Of a stretch of 64,000 nucleotides of DNA, positions 1 through 11,380 are shown one piece after another. Source of the stretch: Endomychus coccineus (taxonomy: Eukaryota > Arthropoda > Insecta > Coleoptera > Endomychidae); the NCBI GenBank assembly GCA_958510875.1, contig OY294068.1, positions 34,328,297-34,392,296 on the forward strand. Direction: 5' to 3'. The notes under the pieces were generated by a model, which saw only the letters and a program-made list of their open reading frames with translations, ran no database searches and was not told the DNA's origin. A program made the position numbers and the translations under genes. The first letter of the stretch is position 1; every line of letters starts with the position of its first letter.

Positions 1-780
1 ATGCTCTGAAATGCAACCAAATTCGTCTCTCGGGGGTTTTCGGAACCGCGGAATGCGACTCCGGTGCTAGATTCGATCTACTATAATAAAAATTTTTACA
101 ATAAAATAGAAAATATTTCAGTATTACTTTTTTCGCATTAGAAAAATTCAGTAAAGTTTCATTGTAGTGCAAACAGATGCTTCGGTGATTGGTCCGAACT
201 GTAGAAAAGTTAACAGCGATCCGAAAAATCCCGGAGATACGAATTTGGTTTTATTTCAGAGCATATTAAGAAAACAATCCATGGAGATGTCCTAGGTCAT
301 CAGAGTATCCTGACCACCAGGTGACTATTGAAGGTCATGGTCACAACCGGCAACCTCAAAAGAACCTCTCACAAGTTTCATCCCATTCCAAAACATAATT
401 TCACGAATTCACTGGAGACGAAGATAGTACCAGGATGTCCTGAGCCCTAAGTGCGTTGTAGTTCAAATCTGGCACCGGAATCGTGTTCAGCAGTCCCTAA
501 GACCCCCGATAGACGAATTTGGTTGCATTCCAGAGCATATTAAAAATCAGTCCATAGAGATGACCTAGGTGATCAGGATATCTTGAGTGTCATGGTCATG
601 ACCCGTATGGTCAAGAGAACCTCCATAACAGGTTCCATTCCTTTGCAGAAGGCATTTCTGCGAATTCCCTGGAGACGTCGATATTACCAAGATGTCCTGA
701 GCCCCAGGTGCGTCGTAGTTCAAATGTGACATCGGAATCGTGATCAGCGACCCCAAAAACCCCCGAGTAGAAATTGTGGT
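1..780. repeat. About 274-bp tandem repeat with an inverted partial copy
   Basis: A unit starting near 240 (CGAATTTGGTT, then CAGAGCATATTAA) recurs at 514, an offset of 274 bp. Both copies continue through related text (AATCCATGGAGATG against CAGTCCATAGAGATG, then CTGGAGACG and GATGTCCTGAGCCC). Bases 1-75 are an inverted copy of about 466-540. The unit looks like a satellite or dispersed tandem repeat. The short open frames on the minus strand here follow the repeat and I do not regard them as genes. Confidence 0.7.
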
Positions 781-805
781 TATATTTGGACATTTTTCAA
801 CATTC

Positions 806-1812
806 TTAATACACCTAAAGGTGTACCGCAAGGTAAGATCCTGGGGCCCTTATTATTTCTGCTATAATAATAGCTTATATCCTTGTTCAGTTCGCGGATG
901 ATACATCCTTGATATTTGGTGAAGATACAGACAAAGAGCTTGAAGACAAAATCCTAGAATCACTGAAACTGGTTCAAAGCTGGTTTACTGAGAATGAATT
1001 AAAAATGAACGTAAATAAAACGCAGCTAATTGAATTTTCCCATAAACATACACAAAATCACTTTAATATTACTATAAATGACACTACTTTGACGCCAGTT
1101 AATAGTGTCAAATTCTTAGGGGTAGTAATTGATTCGAGGTTAAACTGGCATCATCACATTGATGTTTTAGCAGGAAACCTCTATAAATTCTGCTATGCTA
1201 TTAGAGTACTCTAAGACTTACTGTTGACTTAGCAACATGTTTTACTGTCTATCATAGCCATGTAGAATCCCGAATTCACTACGGTATTATTTTCTGGGGT
1301 AATTCGACTAACGGGTCAAGAATCTTCATTCTTCAAAAGCAATGCCTCAGAAATATCCTTGACTTAAAAAATCGTGAAAGTTGTAAAATACACTTTATGT
1401 CGCGAAACATACTTACACTAACAAGTTTATATATATTGGAGTGTGTGAAGTTCGTAGCACAAAATAAAGATCTATTTGAAGACCAGATAGCTGATCATGA
1501 ACATAATACTAGATCTAAGAATAATCTTACAGTGGATAAATTAAACTTTACCTACCTTCAGAAAAATGTGGAAAATTCAATAATCAAAATCTATAACAAA
1601 CTACCGATTCAGGTTCGAGATCTTAATATAAATTCGTTGAAGTATAAGCTGAAACATTTTTTAGCAAGTAGAGGTTACTACACGATACAAGAGTTTCTCT
1701 GTGATAAGATAGAAATATAATACTAGATTTAAGATATTCTGTGTACTTATCTGACATGTCCTACGCCAATCGGCAATTTTAGGAACTAATAAAATTATTA
1801 CTTACTTACTAT
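806..1812 (+). mobile_element. LINE (non-LTR retrotransposon) fragment, RT core to 3' end
   Basis: Remnant of a non-LTR retrotransposon reverse transcriptase. It enters at the motif-B-like PKGVPQGKILGPLLFLL (about 809-865), is broken by stops, then resumes with the catalytic FADDTSLIF (about 891-917). Next come LKMNVNKTQ and KFLGVVIDSRLNWHHHI, which are typical after the FADD box. A frameshifted stretch follows (VESRIHYGIIFWGN, near 1260), and the last open part, 1397-1720, has the usual C-terminal KIYNKLP and YYTIQEFL. The 3' end has AATAAAATT followed by TTAC repeats (about 1787-1812), a microsatellite-like tail as in CR1/Jockey-type LINEs. The 5' part is missing and the copy is dead. The clade assignment is inference. 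Confidence 0.85.
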
Positions 1813-1971
1813 CTCGTGAAAGTGCATTTAAAGAGATGCATTTTGCTCTGTAGAAATGCTAAAATGCACATTAGAAGAAAAAAAATTGGTAACATTTTTT
1901 CTAAATGACTTCCTGATTCGATTAAAAAAAACAAAATCGGTCCATCTAATTTTTTTTTACTTTGGCCTTTT

Positions 1972-3086
1972 TAGTCTAGGAGCCAGAGCGATATTGATGG
2001 TCTGAACATTAACCCGATGGCACTATGGTTTATCGTTAGAGGACGGTTTAATGACCGAATTTTCCCCGGCTGCTAAATCTCTAGATACAGCATCCGCATT
2101 TTTTTTTTGACTGGAGGATAACTCTTTCCAAGTTGCGGTTACTTGAAGAGCATGCCATTCTTATACACTTCCACCATGTGCCATAATTTTTTATAGTGCC
2201 CGTTTATCAGGCCACCAGTTAAAATTGGACTGCTAGTTAACCCTCCCAAACCTGGTGGAAAATGTTCATTGGTGTTGGCAATTGTTAACATACCCTATGC
2301 CATCAAAAGTTATCGGTCCATTTCTGAGTAATTGGCCATTATTTGGGGCAAAAATTTTTCTTTTTTTTCATTTTGTGGCTTAAACTTGCGGGTTACAAGA
2401 TAACATGATGGCACCATGTTAAATAACTTTATTAGAGGTCAAATAAAGATTTAAAATTTTTGCCATCACTCCTTGCCTATTCAAACTCCCAAAACCCCCT
2501 AAAACCACCCCCAAAACAAAAACAAAAAACTGCCGTTTCTATTTTAAACCCAGCCAGAATCTCGAAAATTTACTAATTTATGATAAAATTGGTCATATTA
2601 TCCATATTATTCATATCTTTTGTAGGGTGGTTTTACGGGATTTTGGGGGGTTTAAATAAGCAGGGAGTGATGGCAATAATTTTAAATCTTTATTTGACCT
2701 CCTATAAAGTTATTTAACATGATGCCATCATGTTATCTTGTAACCTGCAAGTTTAAGCCACAAAATGAAAAACATAAAAATTTTTGGTCCAAATAATGGC
2801 CAATTACTCGGAAATGGACCGATAACTTTTGATGGCATAGGATATGTCAACAATTGCCAACACCAATGAACATTTTCCACCAGGTTTGGGGGCGTTAACT
2901 TGCAGTCCATTTTCTGTCCAATTTTAACTGGTCGGCCTGATAAACGGGCACGATAAAAAATGATGGCACATGGTGGAAGTGTATAAGAATGGCATTCTTT
3001 TCAAGTAACCGCAACTTGGAAAGGGTTATCCTTCAGTTCATCGGGTTAATGTTCAGACCATCAATATCGCTCTGGCTCCTAGACTA
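1972..3086. mobile_element. Foldback element, TAGTC family, copy 1
   Basis: Near-complete palindrome. It starts TAGTCTAGGAGCCAG and ends with the reverse complement, and the arms stay complementary over about 0.5 kb each around a short centre near 2530-2620. It is flanked by TTT on both sides (1969-1971 and 3087-3089), consistent with a 3-bp target duplication. There is no transposase. The minus-strand frame at 2728-2910 recurs in other copies because the arm is repeated, not because it is a gene. Related copies lie at 13322, 24063 and 26870. Confidence 0.9.
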
Positions 3087-5197
3087 TTTTTGTTCTTTAT
3101 TTCCTCAACCAACTAGGCTAATAGCTAAACCTGTAGAATCTAAACATTCGATTGTTATGGTTTAAGCTATTACATATGGAAATGTTTTACACTAAGTTGT
3201 TTACAAGATTATCTCAGTTCAAACGAATCGGTTAAGCAAATTGAGTTTTGTTCGGCAGTAGGATGCCACAATAAATAAACTTCCGAATGTTATGTAGGAG
3301 AACTCAATCTTTATTTTTTAACACTAAATATAAAATGTTTACATTCACTTTCTCTGAACTTCATAACGTTGATTGGCAAATTAAATTTCCTTCAGAATCT
3401 CCGAAACGCTTTAGACTAGAACGTCTATGACGCTGTTGTGAAAACCCTGTAAGTGTTGCCATGATGTTTATTCAAAACTATAGCTACCGCTACCTATTGA
3501 TAGTAAAGAAACATGAGACACAAATCGAAATTGCGAAGATAATTTTCTATAATTACATTACATATTATAGAAAACTGAGAAATAGGCATTTTGCCTATAA
3601 GTTATATTTTCAACATGAGTTAACCGCTGAATTCTTTAGGGAAGAATTTGATTTTTACTTGAAAAACATAATTTCCATATTGAAGAGACGTTGCTGACCT
3701 TTCGATTATAATTCAAAATCTGGGTCCTACTATAGTAAAAAACTAAATATACTGTATCAAAATATGAAAACAAACACCCTTAATGATATAGAGTTCGTAT
3801 CCCCTGAAAAGCAACATTGATTGATCTATTTGGATTATTCGTCCAGAAAGGTGTTTGGTGTGTACCACCAATCGGTATGGTTCCAAAAATAACTATTCTG
3901 CAATCTGTTTAATAAAACACTTTGGTACCTAGGATAACGCGTGTAAGATAACAATAACACTTTTTGTCTAAAACTGAACTACGGAACTTCATAAACAGAT
4001 AGGCCATCAATACTTACGAATACAGCCATTGCTACAATCCCTGAATTCCTGGAATTTTCTAGTTAAATTAGTTTTTCTCAATCTTACTGACAGTTACCGG
4101 GCGCGTGTTCGTAATTTTTATTTCCCACAATTATGCTTCACGCTCAAATGCATTCTTTCTACTGAAATCAAGTTTTCACACACTCTCTCTGGGATCAGTT
4201 GAGGGAGTATCTATTTTTAAAGTTCATTGAAGCTGCATGATATCAGAGGAAAACGTATATCGTTTTAATGTCTCTTATTGTGTTAACCTATTTACCGCAA
4301 AGTGAAGAAAGTTATTGGAACAACATCCGATAGTTACGATTATAAATTGACATAGGAAATATTGCGCCATATTTATAATAAACTATTTTACAACCAGGCT
4401 CGTCGCGAGGAAATCCTGGTCCGAGTTTACAATACTCTCTTATTTCATTAACAAATGTAGTATATATAGCTTGTATAGCTCATTCTTATTGAGCTTCTTC
4501 ACAAGTTGGATTTGGCTTTTTACAATTAAGTCTATGGAAATTTTGAACATTGTAAGACATCAACGTGAAAATTGAAAAAGAAATGAAAACAAACTTACCA
4601 GTCGCTGTTTAAATTACACTTTCTTGCAGTGCCGTATCTCTCCTCTTCAACCCTCCCAAAAGATAGGGCTGTCTGGTTTCGAGTTTTCTCTTTGCCTAAA
4701 AGTTTAAAAAAACCTTCGATATCATAAAATTAAGCTTCCGGATACCACATGGATTAAGTTGACATCTATGGGTGGAGAATAATCAAATAATTATTGAAAC
4801 CCTAGAAGATCTAGAACTTTTAACAGACACCGAGCTATTATGATCAGTGAATTTGTCATCAGCATGTACTTTATTAGCTTTTACCCGGCCACTATGCAAA
4901 GTCCTTTAATCCGTTGATTTGGCCCGATCACACCTACTGAGCATGTGGATACTTTAATGAATCAGGTGAACAATATGAGAAATAATACTGTGTGAATTGA
5001 TGTAAGAAATGCTAATAATGTCAGATTTTGATCAAAATGAGTTGAGAAAGATAAAGACATTTTAGACATTTATGCCTGAATGTAAATTATTGAGATAGGT
5101 ACTGGTTAGTGCCATTATATCCATTTCTAATTGTAGGTACTGGTTAGTGTCATTATGTCCATTTCTAATTGACTTTGATTCTGATATTCTGTGTCTA
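3087..5197. other. No recognisable gene
   Basis: AT-rich sequence. A 78-codon + frame at 3461-3697 has no recognisable motif and no supporting signals, so I do not call it. A 38-bp direct duplication (TAGGTACTGGTTAGTG...) lies at 5096-5171. Nothing else is evident. Confidence 0.6.
5096..5171. repeat. 38-bp tandem duplication
   Basis: TAGGTACTGGTTAGTG begins at 5096 and again at 5134. The two 38-bp copies differ by only a few bases. It is a simple local duplication. Confidence 0.85.
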
Positions 5198-6199
5198 TAG
5201 TCGAGTCAAATAGGTATTAAAACAGGCCGACTTACGAAAATCGAACGATATGGACCGATTTTGATGAAACAAAGTGCATTCGATTCGGGATCACGTCTAG
5301 AAAAAAGCTTACCGCCTAGTTTTTTGTGCAAATTTGTTATTATGTTTTTAACCGAAAAACACTTTTATTAATTTGCAGCGTGAATGCTTTATTAAAGCAA
5401 TGTTTTATTTATTGAACAATATGTATTTGAATCATTAAAAAAATGTTTCTGATAATATTCACTGAACCAGAAAACAAAATAATTTTCACATAAAACGAAT
5501 GAGAAATTTTACTAATCTGAACAACAGCAGCATCCAACAGTAAGTGACACGTGGTGATCATTTATTATGTATCCACATTACAATAGCAGCGTGGTCCACG
5601 TATACGTTGCCGCGTCTTTATTTTGGGGGTTGGGAGGGAGGACCGGTTTAGATAAACAGCTGCTCTATGAAGCGGTGGATGCCATAGAGATCTTATTATA
5701 TGATAGATGCTGTGTTATAGTATAGTGTAGACTCCATAGTTTAAGAAAAATACCTACCTGCTACTCCCGCCCGGTTTTTATTTCGTATATGTCCATAGTA
5801 TATGTAAAATATGCTGTGTGGAATATAAAAAGACTGAGTAGAGAAGATAGAAAAAAATTTTAGATGAGCGGGAATTTATTTCAAATTAAAAAATTAAAAA
5901 ATTAGAATTCGATTTTGTTTTTGATTCAAATTAGTAACGACCCCCTTTTAACAAATTTTTAAACATTTAACATAAAAAAAAACAACTTTCACAACCCCTA
6001 ACTGAGGATTTCTGGTTAGTTTTGATGAAATTTTGGAAATTGGTAAATTTTTCGGTTAAAAAAATAACAACAAATTTGCACAAAAAACTAACCGGTAAGC
6101 TTTTTTCTAGACGTCATCCCGAATCGAATGCACTTTGTTTCATCAAAATCGGTCCATATCGTTCGATTTTCGTAATGAAATACCTATTTGACTCGACTA
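5198..6199. mobile_element. Inverted-repeat DNA element, TAGTCGAG ends
   Basis: Starts TAGTCGAGTCAAATAGGTAT and ends with its reverse complement. The terminal arms are about 150 bp or more, with matching text at about 5230-5370 and 6030-6190 (CGAACGATATGGACCGATTT and its complement). CTA is duplicated on both sides (5195-5197 and 6200-6202). The centre is non-coding. The + frame at 6022-6210 simply reads the right arm. The first five bases match the foldback family at 1972, and both have 3-bp target duplications, so related mobilising enzymes are possible (inference). Confidence 0.85.
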
Positions 6200-6682
6200 C
6201 TAGGAACTAGACTCATCTTGGTTGAAATAATATGACATTGGCACTTCTTGCATCTAGCCACATATATAGATCTGATTGACAACATTTTTGGAAACGCTCA
6301 AAAACGTCTGAAGTTTGTGTGCTATTGAAAGTTTATAAAAATCCCTAGAATAGTGTGGACATAGAGTCAGCACAATTGTTCTAACATTATGGTTGCTGCT
6401 CCACAAAAATATTTTCGCATTACATTGCAATTCCTTTTCATGATTTTGTACAACAAATTTGCGGAAGATTTACAAATCTCGAAAAAAATGCTTTCTTACA
6501 TTATGTGCATAGCGCGAACGGTGAAAATGAAACAATTTTCCTTCTCTGAGAAATTTCTGGACCTGGATACACTGTTTACGAGATACAGTTGTGGAAGCTA
6601 AAATGGGCTCAGCGGTCTCACGATGACCGGCCGAAAAGACGCGATTGACTCACACAATGCAACCCAGCCAGGTTTCCCAATA
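6200..6682. other. No recognisable gene
   Basis: A 70-codon + frame at 6389-6601 has no recognised motif and is probably chance. I see no repeat or RNA gene here. Confidence 0.5.
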
Positions 6683-7534
6683 TACAGGGTGTTTCAGAAA
6701 GAGCTCCCGTAAATGCAGGGGACAGTAGATTTTAAAAAAATCAGATGTTTTCATATAAACTATGGTCTTGTTTCGTTTCGGAGATACATTTTAACTTTTT
6801 TGAAACGAAATTTTGCTGTAGCTCCAATGCAATTACAAATATTTCGTTGAAATCTGGTACTCGGGAGTTTTAGAAGACGCCGTATAAAACGACTTATTTA
6901 GTTTTTGAATATGCGGTAAAGGGCGCTGGGTACTTATTCGAGAATAATTTTTTTGTCTTGTTTGCACATTTCCTGGTTCATCATTATATTGCAAATAAAT
7001 AAAGTAACTCTTGTTGAAGGTCTCAAAATTTCACCGTTTTCGAGAAAAACGCGTTTAAATGAACATAACAAAAATTCATTATAAAATTTACATACTGCCG
7101 AAATCGCGTATGTTCATTTAAACGCGTTTTTCTCGAAAATGGTGACATTTTGAGAACCTCAACAGGGGTACATTATTTGTTTGAAATAAAATTGTAAACC
7201 AGAAAAATGTGCAAACAAGACAAAAAAATTGTTCTCAAAATAGTTAAAGCTAAAAGAATCGCCGAAAAGTCGTGCACCCAGCGCCCTCTACCGCATAATC
7301 TAAAACTAACTGAAAACTAAACCATCTTATTCGGCGTCCTCTGAAACTCCCCGAGTGATCTCAACGAAATATCTGTAACTGCACAGGAGCTACAGCAAAA
7401 TTTCGTTTAAAAAAAATTAAATTCAACGCCGAAACGTAAGAAGATAGGACCATAGTTTATATGAAGAATCTAACTGTTTTTGTAAAATCTACCGTCCCCT
7501 GCATTTACGGGAGGTCTTTCTGAAACATCCTGTA
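6683..7534. mobile_element. Palindromic TACAGGGTGTTTC element (TA target)
   Basis: Begins TACAGGGTGTTTCAGAAAG and ends CTTTCTGAAACATCCTGTA. The arms are imperfectly complementary over about 400 bp each, meeting near 7085, where an AACGCGTTTAAATGAACAT segment is mirrored. The ends are consistent with insertion at TA, as for Tc1/mariner-type elements. No transposase remains. The element at 34106 has the same terminal bases but different arms. Confidence 0.85.
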
Positions 7535-7889
7535 GTGTGCTTCAAAAAGTTGGTATCATATGGGAAAAACTATTGATAATCGATTTACAAAATTCGACTT
7601 AGGCTTGCTTCAAAAAAATTTGAAAAATGTCCTACTCGAACAGTCACTTCACTTTCGTTACCTGCCAACGGAGACTTTTTTTTATAATTGCTTAAAATAG
7701 GTTACTTATTCGAATTTCACAATTTCACCGAGAAAAAAGGGGTTTCTATTTCCACTTTACACATGTGTCTCAAATTTAACGTTCTATTGCAATTTATAGC
7801 TATTGTCATTTTTTAAATATCTACGAAATGTTTGGAATATAAAAAAAATTGTAACTTCAACGCAACTGTCAGTAGCTCTATGATGCTAC

Positions 7890-8913
7890 ATTTTCAAATT
7901 TTTCTATACTTTGACTACACGAGAGGGAACCAATGATGCCCGAAGAACATCGTGTGAGCCAGCGGAGGAATGTTGAGATAGGAGATAGGCATCTAATTTT
8001 TCTTGAAGGTTTGGTGGTTATAGGCATAGGGTAAGACCACGGTCTTATACACAGGACTGGAAACTCTATGGTTGACTTGAGTCTCTTACGGGTCGCCTAA
8101 CTCGTAGTCCCTCGCTCAGCCACCAGCTAGCGCTTGGATCACGAAGTGGTAAAACGATTTCTATCCGGAATCGCAACCATCCACTTTTTTCGCATTTCCG
8201 CATCTTTCGGCACTTTAAAAACAGAAGTTTCTTGCTTTACACTTTTGTAACCCGTTTTGCATTTCGGCACAATGCACGATTTCGTAATTTGTTTCTAAAA
8301 ACGCAGGTATTCCTTGTGTTGACAAGTCAACTGACAGTTGTCAGAAAATTCTCCTACGTGACGACTTTTGGTACTACGGACCAGTCGACGCTTAGCGAAC
8401 TCACTGCTCACATAGGAAACAACCTCGAGTTTCCAGACCTGTGTATACGACCGTGGGTAAGACCTCACTAGGAAAAGAGTTCCACAACTTCGCTGTTCGA
8501 TAGAATAATGAAGTCTGGTAAGAAGTTGGGCAGGTCTCGAGCTTGAGAATGAAGAGGTGACTAGTTTGAACTAGTCTAGTTCGCCTATCTGGAAAACAGA
8601 AGAAATTTCTGATGAACACCGACCATTGAAATATCTATAGAAAAGGGAGAGATCTCCCACCTTTCTACGATGTTCTAGAAAGGTCAATGAACTCGTAAGT
8701 GTGAATAGCTGTCTTCTGGATAGAATCCAAGAGCTTCAGAGGATGTTTGGTGGGAGCCGAACCCCAAACATGTGAACAGTACTCCAGAACAGGTTGAATC
8801 TGTGCTTTGTAGATTATGAGGAGCTGCTGGGATATAAAGTAGCTCTTGGCACGGAATAGAAAACAAAGTTTTATGAAGCGGTTTTCACAATGAACCTCAC
8901 ATGATCGTCCCAT
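7890..8913 (-). mobile_element. LINE fragment, RT C-terminal part and 3' end, split by a MITE
   Basis: Read on the minus strand, the first block (8913-8665) has [20 protein letters not shown] and KLLDSIQK, the region after the RT core of a Jockey/CR1-like LINE. A second block (8619 to about 8464) has FYRTAKLWNSFPSEVLP. The reading is then interrupted by an inserted 418-bp element at 8038-8455 and resumes at 8029 with NHQTFKKN. The far end (about 8000-7890) is a degraded 3' tail. The same family occurs at 16940-17870 on the + strand. Stops and frameshifts show that it is dead. Confidence 0.85.
8038..8455. mobile_element. P-like MITE nested in a LINE
   Basis: Termini are CACGGTCTTATACACAGG on the left and the complement of CACGGTCGTATACACAGG on the right. 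The inverted match continues through CTGGAAACTC, about 30 bp in all. GGTAAGAC is directly repeated on both sides (8030-8037 and 8456-8463). An 8-bp duplication with ends fitting CANRG...CYNTG suits the P superfamily; hAT is the alternative. There is no transposase. The + frame starting at 8232 covers the interior and is not a gene. Confidence 0.85.
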
Positions 8914-9302
8914 GAGAGGGTGCTGTTGGTGGTGATCCCGAGCATAAATATGGAAGACTAAAAGAATAGTTGTACCCTACATCATTATAGAATTATAAAT
9001 ATTTATCGACAAAAATATGTTTTCTTTAGAAAATGAGAATACCGCTCCAAATGTCTGTTATGTTTGATTCAAAGTTGATATATCGTCAAACATTTAGGAT
9101 AGCATACATATTTAATATAAAAGGATTTTCTCAATATAAAATTGATGCCATAGTCACCAATCAAAATGTCATCAAACTACTTTACGTATCTAACCAAAGA
9201 CTTCAATCTAAAATGTAATTGTTATTGGTGTTTTCTAGCTGGGCTACTAACAATTGAATTTGAGATTGATTTGTTCCGTGTTCAAGTTTTAAACTTAGGC
9301 TA

Positions 9303-9572
9303 CTAACCTAAAATATGCGGCTTACATAGCTTATACTCGTCAAAACTATCACTTGAATAAGTTTCATCAGTTTTTGAACCAGAAGGTGGTTTATAAAAAT
9401 AAATTTTGCGATTTGATGGCGCAAGTGCGATCAATAGGACAAGAATATCCGTATCTTCGGATACTACAACGACTTGTTTGTCAGTCATTTCAGATATTTC
9501 ATTGTTGCACGCATTTACCAGGTGCGATACTACGTCCGCTTTCTTCAATAAAGGAAAACAAGTATTTTTCAA
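9303..9572 (-). pseudogene. Transposon-like protein fragment with EDTDILVLL motif (inverted part)
   Basis: An 89-codon frame holding VVVVSEDTDILVLLIALAP, IYFYKPPSGSK and ending CKPHILG. I recognise the pattern SEDTD-LVLL-ALAP...YF-KP...KPHIL from a high-copy family of uncharacterised insect proteins that behave like transposon genes. The acidic EDTD resembles the motif of PIN/FEN-type nucleases, but that link is inference. In intact relatives this block is followed by a K-rich helix block and a Cys-rich tail. Here those follow on the opposite strand (9547-10240), so the copy is rearranged and broken. Confidence 0.6.
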
Positions 9573-10240
9573 AGTACTTTGAAAAATATCCAGATCTCCA
9601 AAATCATGCAGAAAAGTTCAAAGAAAAATATCTTGAAATTGAAGATTTATTGGAACACGGATGCCAGTTGTTGCTGGTTTTATATGGTGCAACATTAAGC
9701 TTCCGCAAGCCCAACATAGCTGCAGAATACTAGGTACCAATATTAGAGCTCTCACACATCTTGAGATGTAGGTCGTTTGCCAGTGTGACCTCAAAAAAAA
9801 GCAGTTTGTCTCTGTGCTCTAGTACCAACATTAGACGCCTTTACACAACATTTGAAACGTGTCTACCTACAAGTACAAAATTGGATGTATGGTTTCCAAT
9901 ATTGTCAAACGTATCCAGACAATTGAGGAGGACAGTATGGACGAGGTAGATGTTGATGATGTCATCAATCACTTAGCACCCTCCAAGTGGGGATGGAAAT
10001 GGATCAATCAATATTTTGAGCCGATTCCGATGACAACCAGCAGCACCAGAAGAACTAATAAATATTATATCTTGTGGGTGCGTGACTAATTGCGGAAAAT
10101 TATGTGGTTGTAGAAAATGCAATGGGATCAACTGCACATGTTGAACTACCCGATACCAGACAAGAAGATAATGATTCAGATGATGAAATTGCTGAGCTGT
10201 CAGATTCAAATGATGTTTTTAATCCAGATAAAAATGAGTA
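9547..10240 (+). pseudogene. Same transposon-like family, C-terminal part on the opposite strand
   Basis: From about 9551 the + strand reads KYFSKYFEKYPDLQ, then LLVLYGA. After frameshifts come VPTLDAFTQHLKRVYLQVQ (about 9820-9880) and LAPSKWGWKWIN (about 9973-10010). Finally there is a Cys-rich tail, CVTNCGKLCGCRKCNGINC (about 10078-10135). This block order matches the C-terminal part of the family whose EDTD block lies inverted at 9303-9572. Stops separate the pieces, so no product is expected. The function of the family is not known to me; a DNA-binding Cys cluster is likely (inference). Confidence 0.6.
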
Positions 10241-11272
10241 ACATGTACCATGTACAAATCATTATAAAAATATGAAAATTTTAATGTTTGCTTATGAAAT
10301 GCTTTATCTTTACATATCCGAATCCCGGTGTAACTCGAGGTCAGGTATAACGACGAGGTTAAATTGCATTTAATTATGGCAATCTATTAATTTTGTTATA
10401 ACTTTGACATCGGATTCGTAGTAGCCATTTTCAACTGATTTCAGACAATATTAAAGAAATGAAGATAAAAGTGCATAATAAAATGCATTTTTCAAATGCA
10501 TATTAATGCAAGATAGATATTTTTTAAATCATTTTGATGTCAGATTCACAATCAGGGACCTTGAAACCCTCTAACTACAAGTATTCAAGCACTTACAAGC
10601 AATATTCAGGATGTTCATTAAAAAGTGCACTAAAATGCACTTAAAAAATTTGTGCATCAAATCCCCCGGTTAAGCATAAGTAACAAAGTTTACAAATACC
10701 TTCCTTAAGAGAATACAAAAAACCGCTAAGCTCTATCAATCCACCTAACGTTTTTTCTAAGTTTTTCCTAAATACAACGTACTATAGATAAAGGGTTTGC
10801 CCTAAGGAGCGCGCATAAAAGATATAAATCGCTAATACAGACGTGTTTATTCGTTTTGCTACAGAAAAGAACAACCAAGTGCCAGTATTATTATAATTTA
10901 ACAAGAAAGTTCTTTGTTCACCATGTGAATTTTTTATAATTTACCAGAGACCAGTTTTCTTATTAATTTTATCATGGGCAATTATTATTACCTATTATAA
11001 TTTACCGAAGAAAGCTATATAGCTTTGTAAATATAGTAATCGATTTTTAATTTTCTGTTTACTGGAGACTTTTTCCATTTGAATACCTCCTAAAATGCAA
11101 TGCTTATTACGTTTTTGGACATTCAATCTTTAGAATGACTCAATTGTGAAATATTTCAAAACAATTCTTGTTGAACTTGTTGATTTAACGATTCTTTTAT
11201 CTACTTTATACTTCAATATTATAGGATTGCACCTAAAAATAGAGATTAACTTTATTATCATTATTATCACAG
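10241..11272. other. No recognisable gene; possible transposon 3' flank, then intron
   Basis: AT-rich. The earlier part (about 10300-10680) is rich in TGCATTT/AAATGCA and GTGCACTTT motifs and may be the 3' flank of the transposon-like gene before it. The later part should be an intron of COQ6 ending at the acceptor before 11273. I could not find upstream COQ6 exons here or elsewhere in the window. Confidence 0.5.
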
Positions 11273-11380
11273 CTTGGATGCGATGGTTTCAACTCCCAAG
11301 TTCGGAAGGCGATGAAAATTACCTATGTATCCTGGAACTATGAACAAAGGGGTATTGTGGCCACATTGAAACTTTCAGAG
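11273..11380 (+). CDS. COQ6: COQ6 exon a (first in window)
   Basis: The acceptor ...TATCACAG precedes CTTGGATGC and the donor GTATAG follows. It has 36 codons in phase 0. It reads [14 protein letters not shown] then VSWNY and IVATLKLSE, matching the ADGxNSxVR and SWNYxQ...VATLxLSE of the family. Confidence 0.92.

Noticed and set aside
2728..2910. Minus frame repeated at 27107-27328
   Set aside because: Both are the same arm of the foldback element. Similarity reflects the repeat and not a gene family.
3461..3697. 78-codon + frame
   Set aside because: No recognisable domain, splice support or promoter; such a frame is plausible by chance in AT-rich DNA.
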